A stretch of DNA of 52,125 nucleotides from the NCBI RefSeq assembly GCF_017377715.1, contig NZ_JAFVMF010000024.1:1-52125 (forward strand), read 5' to 3'. The position numbers and the translations under genes are program-made. This document shows, piece by piece, positions 1-6,994 of this stretch. Positions within the stretch are counted from its first letter, which is position 1, and each line of letters begins with the position of its first letter. This DNA comes from Acetobacter sacchari. Its GTDB lineage: Bacteria > Pseudomonadota > Alphaproteobacteria > Acetobacterales > Acetobacteraceae. Under the pieces are notes generated by a model. The model did not search any database and was not told where the DNA came from. It saw nothing but the letters and a program-made list of their open reading frames with translations.

Positions 1-52
1 GGCGCCAATCTCATGCGCAGAAATGCTCACCCGTGATTTTCCAAACAGGCTC
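1..52 (-). mobile_element. End of an insertion sequence (IS5/IS1031-like), left border
   Basis: Read on the minus strand, positions 52 to 35 form an 18-bp sequence (GAGCCTGTTTGGAAAATC) that recurs exactly at 52072-52089 on the plus strand, as expected for terminal inverted repeats of two copies of one IS. The adjacent host bases are TTA here and TGA on the right, both fitting a TNA target as used by IS1031-type members of the IS5 family. Only about 52 bases of the element are present and no transposase is visible. The AriB-like reading frame runs into it. The family assignment is inference. Confidence 0.7.
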
Positions 53-464
53 TTATATCGTCTCTCTTTTCTGTAGGGCATGATTCAACAATCACTTCTA
101 TGAGTGCGCTTTCTTGTATAAGAAAGTTCTCAATACAGAATTTGTTCAAATAAAAAACATTACTTATAGTCTCTTTTTTGTGGAGGAGATCGTCGAAATC
201 CTTGTCAACAATGTAGACTCTATTAGGTAATGAAGCGTTTGCACTGTCTCGCGCATGAACAATGATATTAGACTTCCCTCCAAGGGGAAAAATTTTATCA
301 AACCGCAACGAGGGAAATATTTTTCGTAATATCTCGTAATACAAATTTTCTTTGTCTTGGTCCTCCACATAGAAATTAAAATTATTATAATTTCTGTAAA
401 AAATATCTGCGGCAGCTAGACCGCCTGCGCTCCTCTGAGGAAAAGCCGACTCATGGTTATCCAT
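27..464 (-). pseudogene. AriB-like DUF4435/TOPRIM nuclease, C-terminus cut off by IS
   Basis: The protein resembles DUF4435 (TOPRIM-like) proteins, the AriB partner in PARIS anti-phage systems. Visible features are an acidic patch in NFYVEDQDKENLYYE, a GGKSNI turn, VDKDFDD (the TOPRIM DxD-type metal site) and a FCIENFLI segment. The ATG at 464 is preferred because GAGG lies 7 nt upstream, overlapping the stop of the ATPase gene; a TTG start at 512 would overlap that gene. The final seven codons (ACLENHG) are IS sequence, so only about 138 native residues remain, whereas the family is usually near 300. In PARIS, AriB is a tRNA nuclease released by AriA; this remnant is probably inactive. Other ATPase-TOPRIM pairs cannot be excluded. 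Confidence 0.65.
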
Positions 465-474
465 ACCGAATACC

Positions 475-1767
475 TCAGAAAAATACGCAAGAAAGTCTTC
501 TGCCAGCGACAATTTCTGGTGAATGAGTTGCTATAAATATTTGTGCATTTTTGGGGCATAGTTTCAAAAAAGAATTCATGAATTCCGTTTGCCATTTAGG
601 GTGTAGAGATAATTCCGGCTCATCCACGATAAAGACCGAGCGTTCAGATGCTTCAAAGGCAATCAGTGCGAATAAAATGATAATTTGAGTTTCTCCAGAG
701 GATAGTTTGCTAATTTGCCTGCTAAGTGTGTGTGGTGTTGATGCCTTTATATCGGTGAAGGCAAGCATGCCGGTATTATCATCAGCAACAATATTTTTTC
801 CGCTATCTTTCAGAAACTCATTAACCGAATTTAGATATGCTTTTATTTGCGAGAAAGCGCGCGCATTTCCCTGCTCAAATGTAGCAAAAGCGCGGGCAAG
901 TTTGTCAACTTTTAAAAACTGAGACTGAACTAAATTCATTACTTTATCAGACGTTTCAGTGCTATTTTCAACTTCTTTTTGTAGCTGCCTAAAATAAGTA
1001 AAGAAACGTTGAACTAATATTTCAACATTCTGGTCCGGAATTGAGGCAGATAGATAGCCTTTGACCTTCTCTTCGAGTTGTTCCGTGCTTTCCGCAGGCA
1101 GAAAAAATCCATGCCCGAGTATTTCGTCATTCAGTGGACTGTCCAATGCAGCAAGGATTATTTCAGATTTAAGTGTGGCATCATTTATGCGTGCAGCCTG
1201 TCGATACTCTGCGTATTTATCAGCAAAAATTCTTTGAACATACTCTATTGGAGTTGTGGGCCTTTTGGTTTGACGTACTCGTGACGATGACGGTCTGTCG
1301 AGGTAAACCTCGTCTTCAATTTCTGCGGTAATAGTCCTCTCAAGAGAAACTATTGTCGGGTTTTTTATACTCTTTATAAAATTCCAAGCTTTTAATTCGT
1401 GTTTTTCTGGACTTAGGTTTTTGTAGTAGGTTTCAGCATCTCTGGTTATTAGTCCCTGCCTCAGAGAAACGGAAATAGGCTCATAAAAATCAGCGTCACT
1501 TTGGAGATAGATCACAACTTGGACGTCGCTTCGATCTGCAGAGATCACATAAACTATGCTATTGAGCTCTATCGTGAGCGAAAGTTGCTCGTAAGGCACG
1601 GTCGCAAGTTTGCCTAAATTGAGCGTGAGCAACCAATCAATAACGCTGAGCGCGCTTGTCTTCCCGCTTCCATTTATACCAACTAAAATATTTAAGTCAG
1701 AAAAAAATTTCAGATTGAGATTTAGTGTGCCATAAAGTTTTCTGGTGGTTAGATAAATAAGGCGCAT
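475..1767 (-). CDS. AriA-like ABC/AAA ATPase of a PARIS-type defence pair
   Basis: A 430-residue SMC/ABC-like ATPase. Motifs in order are Walker A GINGSGKT (about 30-37), signature LSSGETQ (about 355), Walker B VFIVDEPELSLHP (about 378-390) and the H-loop ATHSPE with His near 415. The middle section is variable and helical. The layout, the length and the downstream DUF4435 partner fit AriA of PARIS, which forms a propeller scaffold that senses phage anti-restriction proteins such as Ocr and releases AriB. The start is ATG at 1767 with a weak ribosome site. Base composition is clearly more AT-rich than the phage core, suggesting acquired cargo. OLD- or Septu-type ATPases are alternatives. Confidence 0.65.
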   Translation of the reverse strand: MRLIYLTTRKLYGTLNLNLKFFSDLNILVGINGSGKTSALSVIDWLLTLNLGKLATVPYEQLSLTIELNSIVYVISADRSDVQVVIYLQSDADFYEPISVSLRQGLITRDAETYYKNLSPEKHELKAWNFIKSIKNPTIVSLERTITAEIEDEVYLDRPSSSRVRQTKRPTTPIEYVQRIFADKYAEYRQAARINDATLKSEIILAALDSPLNDEILGHGFFLPAESTEQLEEKVKGYLSASIPDQNVEILVQRFFTYFRQLQKEVENSTETSDKVMNLVQSQFLKVDKLARAFATFEQGNARAFSQIKAYLNSVNEFLKDSGKNIVADDNTGMLAFTDIKASTPHTLSRQISKLSSGETQIIILFALIAFEASERSVFIVDEPELSLHPKWQTEFMNSFLKLCPKNAQIFIATHSPEIVAGRRLSCVFF

Positions 1768-2149
1768 TCTAGATCGCTTTCGTAAATTGGAGACGATATT
1801 GGCCGATCAATATTGATTACCCATCTCATGGAAGCTCTTTGGGGGAACAGTCTTGCGCGTTCATCCGATCACTATGTAGATACGAACACGACCCTATCAG
1901 GTTAATTGCATGGTCGTAAAGTAACCCCATAGAAACTGGCCCGCATAGTGGTTACGCCATATTCATGTGAAGGTGTCTTGTTGCATGACGGTATATATGC
2001 ACCTTTCGTATGACTGTGTTGCCGGCTGGGTCAGTTAATTGGACGCCTTCTGTCTAATTCTACGACTGTGGTTGAGTGCGGCGGCGTTTTCTAGGGTGTC
2101 TTTATTTTTTGCGTGAGTGATGATGCGTGTCTGTAAGCGAGCATCAGTT
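1768..2149. other. Non-coding stretch upstream of the ATPase gene
   Basis: No convincing reading frame, RNA gene or repeat was seen here. It presumably holds the promoter of the minus-strand ATPase/nuclease operon, but no clear -35/-10 pair stands out. Confidence 0.4.
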
Positions 2150-2345
2150 AGGCGGACTGCTATCTGAGGCCATTTGCAACCCGGGGCCTTCCTTGTCTCC
2201 CGCGGCGGTCACCCCAAACTCGCCGGGCGAGGCGGCAGATGCTCGATGTGTTGACTGGCTAGCGCCGCACCCTGATCTCCTGATACGACGAAGACGCGCC
2301 CATATCGTGAGCGGTCCACAGAGCGTCGTTCTCACGCGCCGTTGA
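2150..2345 (-). pseudogene. Decayed copy of the AlpA-like regulator gene
   Basis: On the minus strand the peptide NDALWTAHDMGASSSYQE aligns with SDSLWTSRELAEFLRYQE, the start of the regulator at 3354-3575. DNA similarity continues past an in-frame TAG (2257-2259) into CTGCCGCCTCG, matching the CTGCCGCCGCG stretch of the intact gene, but in a shifted frame. It therefore looks like a degenerate paralogue with a stop and a frameshift. It lies about 1.2 kb from the intact copy, with the 228-residue gene between them, so that gene may have arrived by an insertion or duplication event. The alignment is by eye. Confidence 0.55.
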
Positions 2346-2463
2346 GTGCGGGGTACAAAAAGGGGGCGGTTGGGTCACCGCGCATATTGGCGCCTTCGTG
2401 GAAGGCAGTTGTCTATCCGCAATTGACTGCAATCGCGCATACGCTGGACTTATAATGATTTCG

Positions 2464-2492
2464 TTGACATATCGGGATGTCATGTAAATAAT
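2464..2492 (+). promoter_or_regulatory. Sigma-70-like promoter
   Basis: TTGACA (2464-2469) and AATAAT (2487-2492) are separated by 17 bases. This would start transcription about 25-45 bases before the gene that begins at 2523 or 2544. Confidence 0.5.
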
Positions 2493-2522
2493 CCGACGCG
2501 AAAGAGTTTCGTACAATCGGGT

Positions 2523-3209
2523 TTGTTGAAATTACGAGTTGTCATGCCAGATGAAGAAAATGTTGCTCAAGATTTTGATCGGTTCTTGCAGAACTGCAGA
2601 ATTGACGGGAAGGATAGAAGCTTTTCTACAGCGCTTTCAGGGCAAGATGTATTTCTTGCCGATCAGATGATTTGCAACAACTTAAGTTTTTGTCTTGTTG
2701 AATTCAAAGGAGTTCCATCAGACATCTTCCATGAGAGTCGAAAAAATCTGCGGAGGCTTCTGTGCCAAGAGTTTGCGAATGACGATACACTGCTAGACTA
2801 TCATAGCCTATGTCATCACATAGCGTGGTACGAACATTCGAATATTTTATTAGATATATATTCGAACCAAGTTTGTAATAGTCGCGTTTTTAAGAAATCT
2901 GATTGCGCTGTTGAGAAGATTAACTTGATCGGAGGTCGTCCCATAACATGTAAAGACTATGTCAGAAATCTTATCGAGACTGAAAGCGGAGTGGGATTAA
3001 ACCCAGAAGCTTTCCAATATTACATTGATAAGCTCTACGAATTGGCTGGAACGGAATCGAGTGAGCTTAGGCTCCTTGCTTCCGATCCAGGTGTAGGTGT
3101 CTTCGAGCGGCGCTATTTTTCTACTGTCAAAGACCTTCACGATTGGTACAAAGAATTTTATGCCATCAATTTTCCAAAAATTTCACCCTATCAAGGACCT
3201 ACGCCATAA
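2523..3209 (+). CDS. Unrecognised protein, 228 residues, AT-rich
   Basis: I do not recognise this family. The frame opens with TTG at 2523; an in-frame ATG at 2544 (MPDEENV) is an equally likely start, and neither has a strong ribosome site. The protein has no membrane segment or signal peptide. It is rich in Cys and His in the middle (LLDYHSLCHHIAWYEH and nearby Cys) and ends with a Tyr/Phe-rich tail. Its low GC contrasts with the phage core. It stands alone between a decayed regulator copy and the intact regulator pair and has its own promoter, so it behaves like a cargo (moron) gene. A role in defence or host alteration is only a guess from the ATPase/nuclease neighbours. Confidence 0.6.
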   Translation: MLKLRVVMPDEENVAQDFDRFLQNCRIDGKDRSFSTALSGQDVFLADQMICNNLSFCLVEFKGVPSDIFHESRKNLRRLLCQEFANDDTLLDYHSLCHHIAWYEHSNILLDIYSNQVCNSRVFKKSDCAVEKINLIGGRPITCKDYVRNLIETESGVGLNPEAFQYYIDKLYELAGTESSELRLLASDPGVGVFERRYFSTVKDLHDWYKEFYAINFPKISPYQGPTP

Positions 3210-3340
3210 AACAATTTCACTGAAAAAAATCTCTAAAGACGGCAAGGGTGGGGCGTAGATGTAGGCTTTCTTTAGATAAGATTACTCGCTTTAATGATCA
3301 ACATGAAGGGCGAGAGCAGCCTCGAATTTCTGCCGCGACG

Positions 3341-3352
3341 CCCCCCCCCCCC
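3341..3352. repeat. 12-C homopolymer tract
   Basis: Twelve consecutive C residues lie just after the stop of the minus-strand AlpA-like gene (stop at 3354-3356). The tract is outside the coding frame, so slippage would not alter that protein. It may also be a sequencing-length artefact. Confidence 0.8.
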
Positions 3353-3353
3353 T

Positions 3354-3575
3354 TCAAAACCCCGGCACCACCCGCGGCCGCCCCCGCCGCGCGCCACTGG
3401 CCGCAGGCATAGCCGCCCACCGCTTCACCGTCTCCGCATCCCATCGCGGTCGTCCGAGCCCCGCCACTCGCGGCGGCAGTCGCTCCGGGTGCTGGCTCAC
3501 TAGCCGCCGCACCGTGCTCTCCTGATACCGCAAAAACTCCGCCAACTCGCGCGAAGTCCACAATGAATCGCTCAT
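3354..3575 (-). CDS. AlpA/excisionase-like helix-turn-helix protein
   Basis: A 73-residue protein of the MerR-like excisionase/AlpA type. WTSRELAEFLRYQESTVRRLV forms the helix-turn-helix, and RPRWDAETVKRWAA is the usual wing and closing helix of this fold. Such proteins act as recombination directionality factors or as activators of phage and island genes. It overlaps the upstream 99-residue gene by ATGA at 3572-3575, so the two are one minus-strand operon. A decayed relative lies at 2150-2345. The tail after residue 60 is basic (ARRGRPR). With no integrase in view, an excisionase role is plausible but untested. Confidence 0.75.
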   Translation of the reverse strand: MSDSLWTSRELAEFLRYQESTVRRLVSQHPERLPPRVAGLGRPRWDAETVKRWAAMPAASGARRGRPRVVPGF

Positions 3576-3871
3576 GGCCGTCCTCCCGGAAAACGAATCA
3601 CGTTAGATGGAAGCTCGCCTTTTGCATCCTCAAGCGCGGTCATGAAGGGCAACAGGTAGGCTTCCATTTCCTCTTCGATCGCCGCCGCGTGGTCACCATA
3701 CATCGCGGCGTCGCGAGCGTTCGCGCGGTCCAAAGCTGCGCGCTCGCTCTGACGCAACCATAGCGCTTGCTGGCGTAGTTCGATCGCTCGGACCTGTAAG
3801 GCTGGAGGTAATCTGGAGAGCATTGGTGACAGCGGACACGGCACAAAGAAGCTATTTTGAGTGTTTTGCAT
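3572..3871 (-). CDS. Hypothetical small protein, 99 residues
   Basis: No family recognised. The N-terminal third is hydrophobic and Pro-rich (FFVPCPLSPMLSRLPPALQ). It is followed by a long charged helix with many Arg, Gln and Ala (residues about 28-60), an acidic stretch (AAIEEEMEAYLLP) and a basic end. It is translationally coupled to the AlpA-like gene through a 4-bp overlap, suggesting joint regulation. The promoter would lie in 3872-4030. Confidence 0.55.
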   Translation of the reverse strand: MQNTQNSFFVPCPLSPMLSRLPPALQVRAIELRQQALWLRQSERAALDRANARDAAMYGDHAAAIEEEMEAYLLPFMTALEDAKGELPSNVIRFPGGRP

Positions 3872-4033
3872 TTATCAGTTCCCCTCGGAGAATTATCGCT
3901 TTCCGGCGAGTGTGTGCGCTGGATTCTCTTCGTCGTGGTTCCGACGAACTAATCTTGATGTTGATGACTTTTCTTTAGAGACCCTAGACAACTGGGGGCA
4001 TGGCTTGCTCCATCGCGGATATCGATAAAAGAA

Positions 4034-4084
4034 ATTAGCCATAAGCTAATTAACTCTGCAAGCAAAAATTAGCCATAAGCTAAT
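4034..4084. promoter_or_regulatory. Two 17-bp palindromic operators upstream of the exonuclease gene
   Basis: ATTAGC-CATAA-GCTAAT occurs at 4034-4050 and again at 4068-4084, centres 34 bp apart (about three helical turns). The same half-sites and 5-base spacing recur at 5325-5341 between the repressor and Cro-like genes. These are the expected binding sites of the XRE repressor and/or the Cro-like protein. A TAATAT box follows at 4094-4099, so the second operator would cover the promoter of the gene at 4112. Confidence 0.75.
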
Positions 4085-4111
4085 TCCCTTTGGTAATATT
4101 CTTGTAACAGC

Positions 4112-4969
4112 GTGCGATTGAATGAAACGGAGCCGTTTGAGTTGATCTGGATTTTGGCCGTCGTATCTATCTTTCTTAGCTTAGCTGTCGGGGGAAGGCG
4201 GGGAAGGGTATCTTCGCCTCGCCGCAAGGATAGCGGGCGACCCCCCGCTCATCTTCGACCTGCTTCAGGTAAGATCCGAATTCAATCTGATCTTGGGTCA
4301 CGTGCGCCGCTGACATTGCGATATGTCGAAAAACCTCTATTCATTGATGTGGAAACCACAGGACTACATAGCACCGATCGAATAGTCACTCTGGCAATGA
4401 TAAAACTAATATCACGTCATGGATGTAGTATAAAAATTAGCACAAGTCATTTTATATTTGATCCAATGAAAAAATCTCATCCAGAGGCGGAGAAAGTGCA
4501 TGGAATAGATGATTGGGTTCTTCGTCACCAGCAAATATTTCTTGAAAAAATAGAAGAAATAAAATCCATAATTTCGGATTGTGACGCGATAGTGTGCCAC
4601 AATTCAGATTTCGATTTGAAATTTCTCAAAGCAGAGTTTGAAAAGTGTGGTAGTGAATTTCCAAATATAGAAACCCAATGCACTATGCGGGAGGCTCAAG
4701 CCCAAGGGCAGTATCCTGCATCATTGGCTTCTTGTGCAGCGCGTATCGGATTTCGTCTCGATAGAATCAATCACGATGCAGCTCAAGATGCCTACTTGTG
4801 TGCGGCTATTTGGTGCCGAGCGTTCGGAATAGTATTGCCGACCGATTATGCGACAACAAAAATCCCATACGAAAACATTTTAGAAGTGCCTGAAAGGCCA
4901 AGTAATCTCCCTAGAAGAGATAATAAGAAAAAATTACATAACGTTAGGAAGACGATGACTTCAGTATAG
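4112..4969 (+). CDS. Membrane-anchored DEDDh 3'-5' exonuclease (DnaQ/RNase T fold)
   Basis: A 285-residue protein starting at GTG 4112. Residues about 10-28 (FELIWILAVVSIFLSLAVG) form one membrane segment, followed by a basic linker (30-70) and an exonuclease domain. Exo I is DVETTG (79-84), Exo II is HNSDFD (163-168) and Exo III is H221-x4-D226, which gives the DEDDh class with all catalytic residues present. The domain would face the cytoplasm, as the basic residues follow the helix. Two palindromic operators lie upstream, so the gene belongs to the immunity regulon. It converges on the repressor gene and overlaps its 3' end by 26 bp. Composition is AT-rich. Superinfection exclusion or DNA/RNA degradation at the membrane is a possible role; no precedent is claimed. 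Confidence 0.75.
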   Translation: MRLNETEPFELIWILAVVSIFLSLAVGGRRGRVSSPRRKDSGRPPAHLRPASGKIRIQSDLGSRAPLTLRYVEKPLFIDVETTGLHSTDRIVTLAMIKLISRHGCSIKISTSHFIFDPMKKSHPEAEKVHGIDDWVLRHQQIFLEKIEEIKSIISDCDAIVCHNSDFDLKFLKAEFEKCGSEFPNIETQCTMREAQAQGQYPASLASCAARIGFRLDRINHDAAQDAYLCAAIWCRAFGIVLPTDYATTKIPYENILEVPERPSNLPRRDNKKKLHNVRKTMTSV

Positions 4970-5258
4970 TGATGACGGCATCTTTAATTTTTTGATCAGC
5001 GGAGCGGAATAGTCTTACAAGCTCGTTTATGTCGTCTACTTCTGGCGTATTAAGATCAATATCTTTTCCTAGAAGAATATAGTCGGAACTCACTTTATAG
5101 AGCCTTGCCAACCCGGGTATCCTTTCCCTACTTGGCTTTTTCTTTCCCTTTTCCCATTCCGAAATTGTCGGAATAGATACATCAAGAGCGGCAGCCACCT
5201 CAGCTTGGCTCAGTGTGGCGTGTTCTCGCAATGTTCTCAAGCGCTCGGCCATGGTCAT
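4944..5258 (-). CDS. XRE-family phage repressor (CI-like, short form)
   Basis: The helix-turn-helix spans roughly the first 60 residues: MAERLRTLREHATLSQ, then AEVAAALDVSIPTISEWEKG with typical HTH_3 spacing, then KKPSRERIPGLARLYKVSSDYILLG. The C-terminal 40 residues are short and acidic with a basic end; no LexA/S24 peptidase domain is present, so induction would not use RecA-stimulated self-cleavage. The frame opens at 5324, but that ATG directly adjoins the 5325-5341 operator; the ATGs at 5258 or 5252, just before the domain, are more likely starts. It is divergent from the Cro-like gene, as in lambdoid immunity regions. Confidence 0.8.
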   Translation of the reverse strand: MTMAERLRTLREHATLSQAEVAAALDVSIPTISEWEKGKKKPSRERIPGLARLYKVSSDYILLGKDIDLNTPEVDDINELVRLFRSADQKIKDAVITILKSSSS

Positions 5259-5324
5259 TATGACGTGATTGCACATTTTTTTTGTGTCGTATTTTCCTGA
5301 GGCTAATTTTCCCTTGCGTCGCAT

Positions 5325-5341
5325 ATTAGCTGGTGGCTAAT
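5325..5341. promoter_or_regulatory. 17-bp operator between repressor and Cro-like genes
   Basis: ATTAGC-TGGTG-GCTAAT has the same half-sites and 5-base spacer as the two sites near 4.05 kb. An extra half-site, GGCTAATTTT, lies at 5301-5310. On the plus strand TTGCGT (about 5313) and CTAATT overlapping the right half-site are 17 bases apart. A promoter there would start close to the ATG at 5350, so the Cro-like mRNA may be nearly leaderless. Confidence 0.7.
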
Positions 5342-5349
5342 TTGTAGAT

Positions 5350-5631
5350 ATGAGAGCAAAAGCGACTGCAAGAGCGATTGATGCGGCTGGGGGAGTGTCC
5401 GCCCTCGCCAGGCGGGTAGGGATTTCTGCTCCCTCGGTCTGTAGGTGGACCCACATTCCCGCAACGCGTGTCATTGCTGTTGAGCGTGTGACCGGGATAC
5501 CCCGCGCCGAGTTGAGGCCTGACCTGTACGACCACGGACTGAACGGTGAGTACAGGGACAGAGCGGTAGATTGGCTAGACGAAAGCGCTTGTACAAAACC
5601 CCCACAGGTGAAGCATGAACACTGCTCATAG
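5350..5631 (+). CDS. Cro/YdaS-like DNA-binding protein
   Basis: A 93-residue protein whose N-terminal half matches the YdaS/Cro-like pattern. AIDAAGGVSALARRVGISAPSV is the recognition core, then CRWTHIPATRVIAVERVTGI and PRAELRPDLY, the usual ending of this fold. In phages it sits opposite the repressor and commits the phage to lytic growth. It starts 9 bp after the operator and reads away from the repressor gene. The C-terminal 30 residues are not conserved in the family as I know it. The next gene starts 17 bp before its stop, so both are cotranscribed. Confidence 0.8.
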   Translation: MRAKATARAIDAAGGVSALARRVGISAPSVCRWTHIPATRVIAVERVTGIPRAELRPDLYDHGLNGEYRDRAVDWLDESACTKPPQVKHEHCS

Positions 5632-6100
5632 CGGTCACACTGGCGCGTGCTTTTCGCGTCGTCATTCGGAAACGCTCCGTTTCGAGCTTTACCGCCTGTC
5701 GCAACAGCGCCAGTGGGCGAGCGACGACGCGCTGTTCTCGCATCTTGAGCGCGCGCTTGAGTGGGTGGCGGAAGGGGGCGGTTGCGCCGGGGCGGCCTGC
5801 GCCGTCCAGCGCGCTCTGCCCCGGCGGGATTTCGCGCGGGGCGGACGGCCGCGTCGTCCTCTGCCTGCGGCTGGCGCGCCGGATGCGGCGGAGGTTCAGC
5901 CTGAACCGCAGGCGCTCTCCCTTGGCGCGCTGCTGATCGCGCGGGGTTACGCGAAGAACGAGCGTGGGGCGTTGCGGCTGATTGCGGAGAGCCGTGTTGA
6001 GGTGGAGGGCGTGCAGCCGGGCGATCTGTCGTTCGATCTGCCGGTCCGGGGCGCGGATGTCGTGACGGTGCGGGGTGCGGTTGTGAAGGGGGAGGGCTGA
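5615..6100 (+). CDS. Hypothetical phage protein with possible S4-like C-terminal domain
   Basis: 161 residues starting at an ATG inside the Cro-like gene. The N-terminal part has Arg/His-rich helices and the middle is Ala/Pro/Arg-rich and probably disordered. The last 60 residues (LLIARGYAKNERGALRLI, then ESRVEVEGV and a beta-rich end) resemble an S4 RNA-binding fold by pattern only. The position just after cro, before replication genes, is where regulatory or antitermination functions often sit. Function unknown. Confidence 0.5.
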   Translation: MNTAHSGHTGACFSRRHSETLRFELYRLSQQRQWASDDALFSHLERALEWVAEGGGCAGAACAVQRALPRRDFARGGRPRRPLPAAGAPDAAEVQPEPQALSLGALLIARGYAKNERGALRLIAESRVEVEGVQPGDLSFDLPVRGADVVTVRGAVVKGEG

Positions 6101-6104
6101 CCTG

Positions 6105-6175
6105 ATGCCGATCCCCTCGGTCAAAACCGCCGCCAAGGAAGCGGTGAAGCGCTGTGATGCTCTGTCGCCGGGCGA
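6105..6175 (+). pseudogene. 5' fragment of a gene related to the one at 6530
   Basis: Positions 6105-6155 encode MPIPSVKTAAKEAVKRC, nearly the same as MPIPSIKTATKEAVRRC at 6530-6580. The likeness ends soon afterwards, where the minus-strand gene 6178-6432 begins. An open frame continues to 6530 but encodes a shadow of that minus-strand gene. It is read here as the stub of a duplicated gene, interrupted or replaced by an inserted cassette. Confidence 0.55.
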
Positions 6176-6177
6176 TC

Positions 6178-6432
6178 TCAATTCATTGGTGAGCCGGAGA
6201 TGGATGAAAGAGCAGCTTGTGCCGCATTTTTCAGTGCGTCCGCGATCTCCATCGCCTGTAATGGCGTCATCAAAAATTGGTCGATTTTGTCGCCGTGCTC
6301 AAGATATTTGGCGGCGGTTGCTGACTCCAGTTTCAGGAATATTATTGTTTGTGCGGCGATTGATGTTGAGAACGCTGTTATGTTGCTCGCGTCGACAGTT
6401 CCATCTTGTTTCAGTTTCACGCCTTCAGACAT
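6178..6432 (-). CDS. Hypothetical small protein on the opposite strand (candidate moron)
   Basis: 84 residues. The start ATG at 6432 has AGAGGA about 8 nt upstream. The sequence is mixed polar and helical (KLKQDGTVDASNITAFSTSIAAQ, then LKLESATAAKYLEHGDKIDQFL), with no Cys and no membrane segment. It is the only minus-strand gene in the early rightward operon and is bracketed by near-repeats of the next gene's start (6105-6155 and 6530-6580). An 8-bp inverted repeat (6477-6484/6499-6506) lies upstream. These are signs of an inserted cassette. Function not recognised. Confidence 0.55.
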   Translation of the reverse strand: MSEGVKLKQDGTVDASNITAFSTSIAAQTIIFLKLESATAAKYLEHGDKIDQFLMTPLQAMEIADALKNAAQAALSSISGSPMN

Positions 6433-6529
6433 TCGAATCGTCCTCTAAGGTTAATTGTAGCTCCATGATGGACGAAGCAGGCGGGGCCGCCAACGGCTCC
6501 GCCTGCGCCTCTGCGAGAGGTCTGGCCTG

Positions 6530-6994
6530 ATGCCGATCCCCTCGATCAAGACCGCAACAAAGGAAGCCGTGAGGCGCTGCGGCGGTCTGGACGCTGCGGC
6601 TTGCGTCGTGCGCGTCGGGAAATCCAACCTGTCGGACTACGGCAATCGTGACCGCCCGCATATCGTGCCTGTCGATGTCGCGATCATGCTCGATCTGTGC
6701 GCGCAGGCGCCGCTGATCCTGTCCGCCATGGCGCACGCCGAAGGCTATATGCTCGTGCCGACGCAGTTCGGGGAAGGCCATCTGCCGCGCGACATGCAGC
6801 GCTTTACCGAGGAAACGTCCGACGCGATCCGCAAGGGGTTCGAGATTCTGGAAGATGGCGTCGTCGATGTGCATGAGGCGCAGGCGATGCTGGCGCATAT
6901 GCAGCGGGTCAAGAGCGTGGCCGAGCATATCGCCGCCGGGATGACGAAGATCATCGCCGGAACGCGGCCGCATATTGTGGCGGCGTCGGCGTAA
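6530..6994 (+). CDS. Phage early protein, probable CII-like regulator
   Basis: 154 residues. The first 60 residues (KEAVRRCGGLDAAACVVRVG, then KSNLSDYGNRDRPHIVPVDV) have the look of a phage helix-turn-helix regulator in which a short HTH is followed by a residue-poor link. The C-terminal part is helical and contains DAIRKGFEILEDGVVDVHEAQ. It resembles hypothetical regulators found upstream of dnaB in alphaproteobacterial temperate phages, but I cannot name a family. The stop overlaps the next start (TAATG). Confidence 0.55.
   Translation: MPIPSIKTATKEAVRRCGGLDAAACVVRVGKSNLSDYGNRDRPHIVPVDVAIMLDLCAQAPLILSAMAHAEGYMLVPTQFGEGHLPRDMQRFTEETSDAIRKGFEILEDGVVDVHEAQAMLAHMQRVKSVAEHIAAGMTKIIAGTRPHIVAASA

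Noticed and set aside
2127..2345. Plus-strand frame of 72 residues
   Set aside because: Opposite a decayed helix-turn-helix gene on the minus strand; no ribosome site or known domain.
4034..4084. Possible CRISPR-like or iteron repeat
   Set aside because: Only two tandem units, each a perfect palindrome, and a third copy lies between repressor and cro-like genes; operators explain them better.
6105..6530. Full-length plus-strand frame of 141 residues
   Set aside because: Only its first about 17 residues resemble a gene; the rest is the complement of the minus-strand 84-residue gene, which has a ribosome site.
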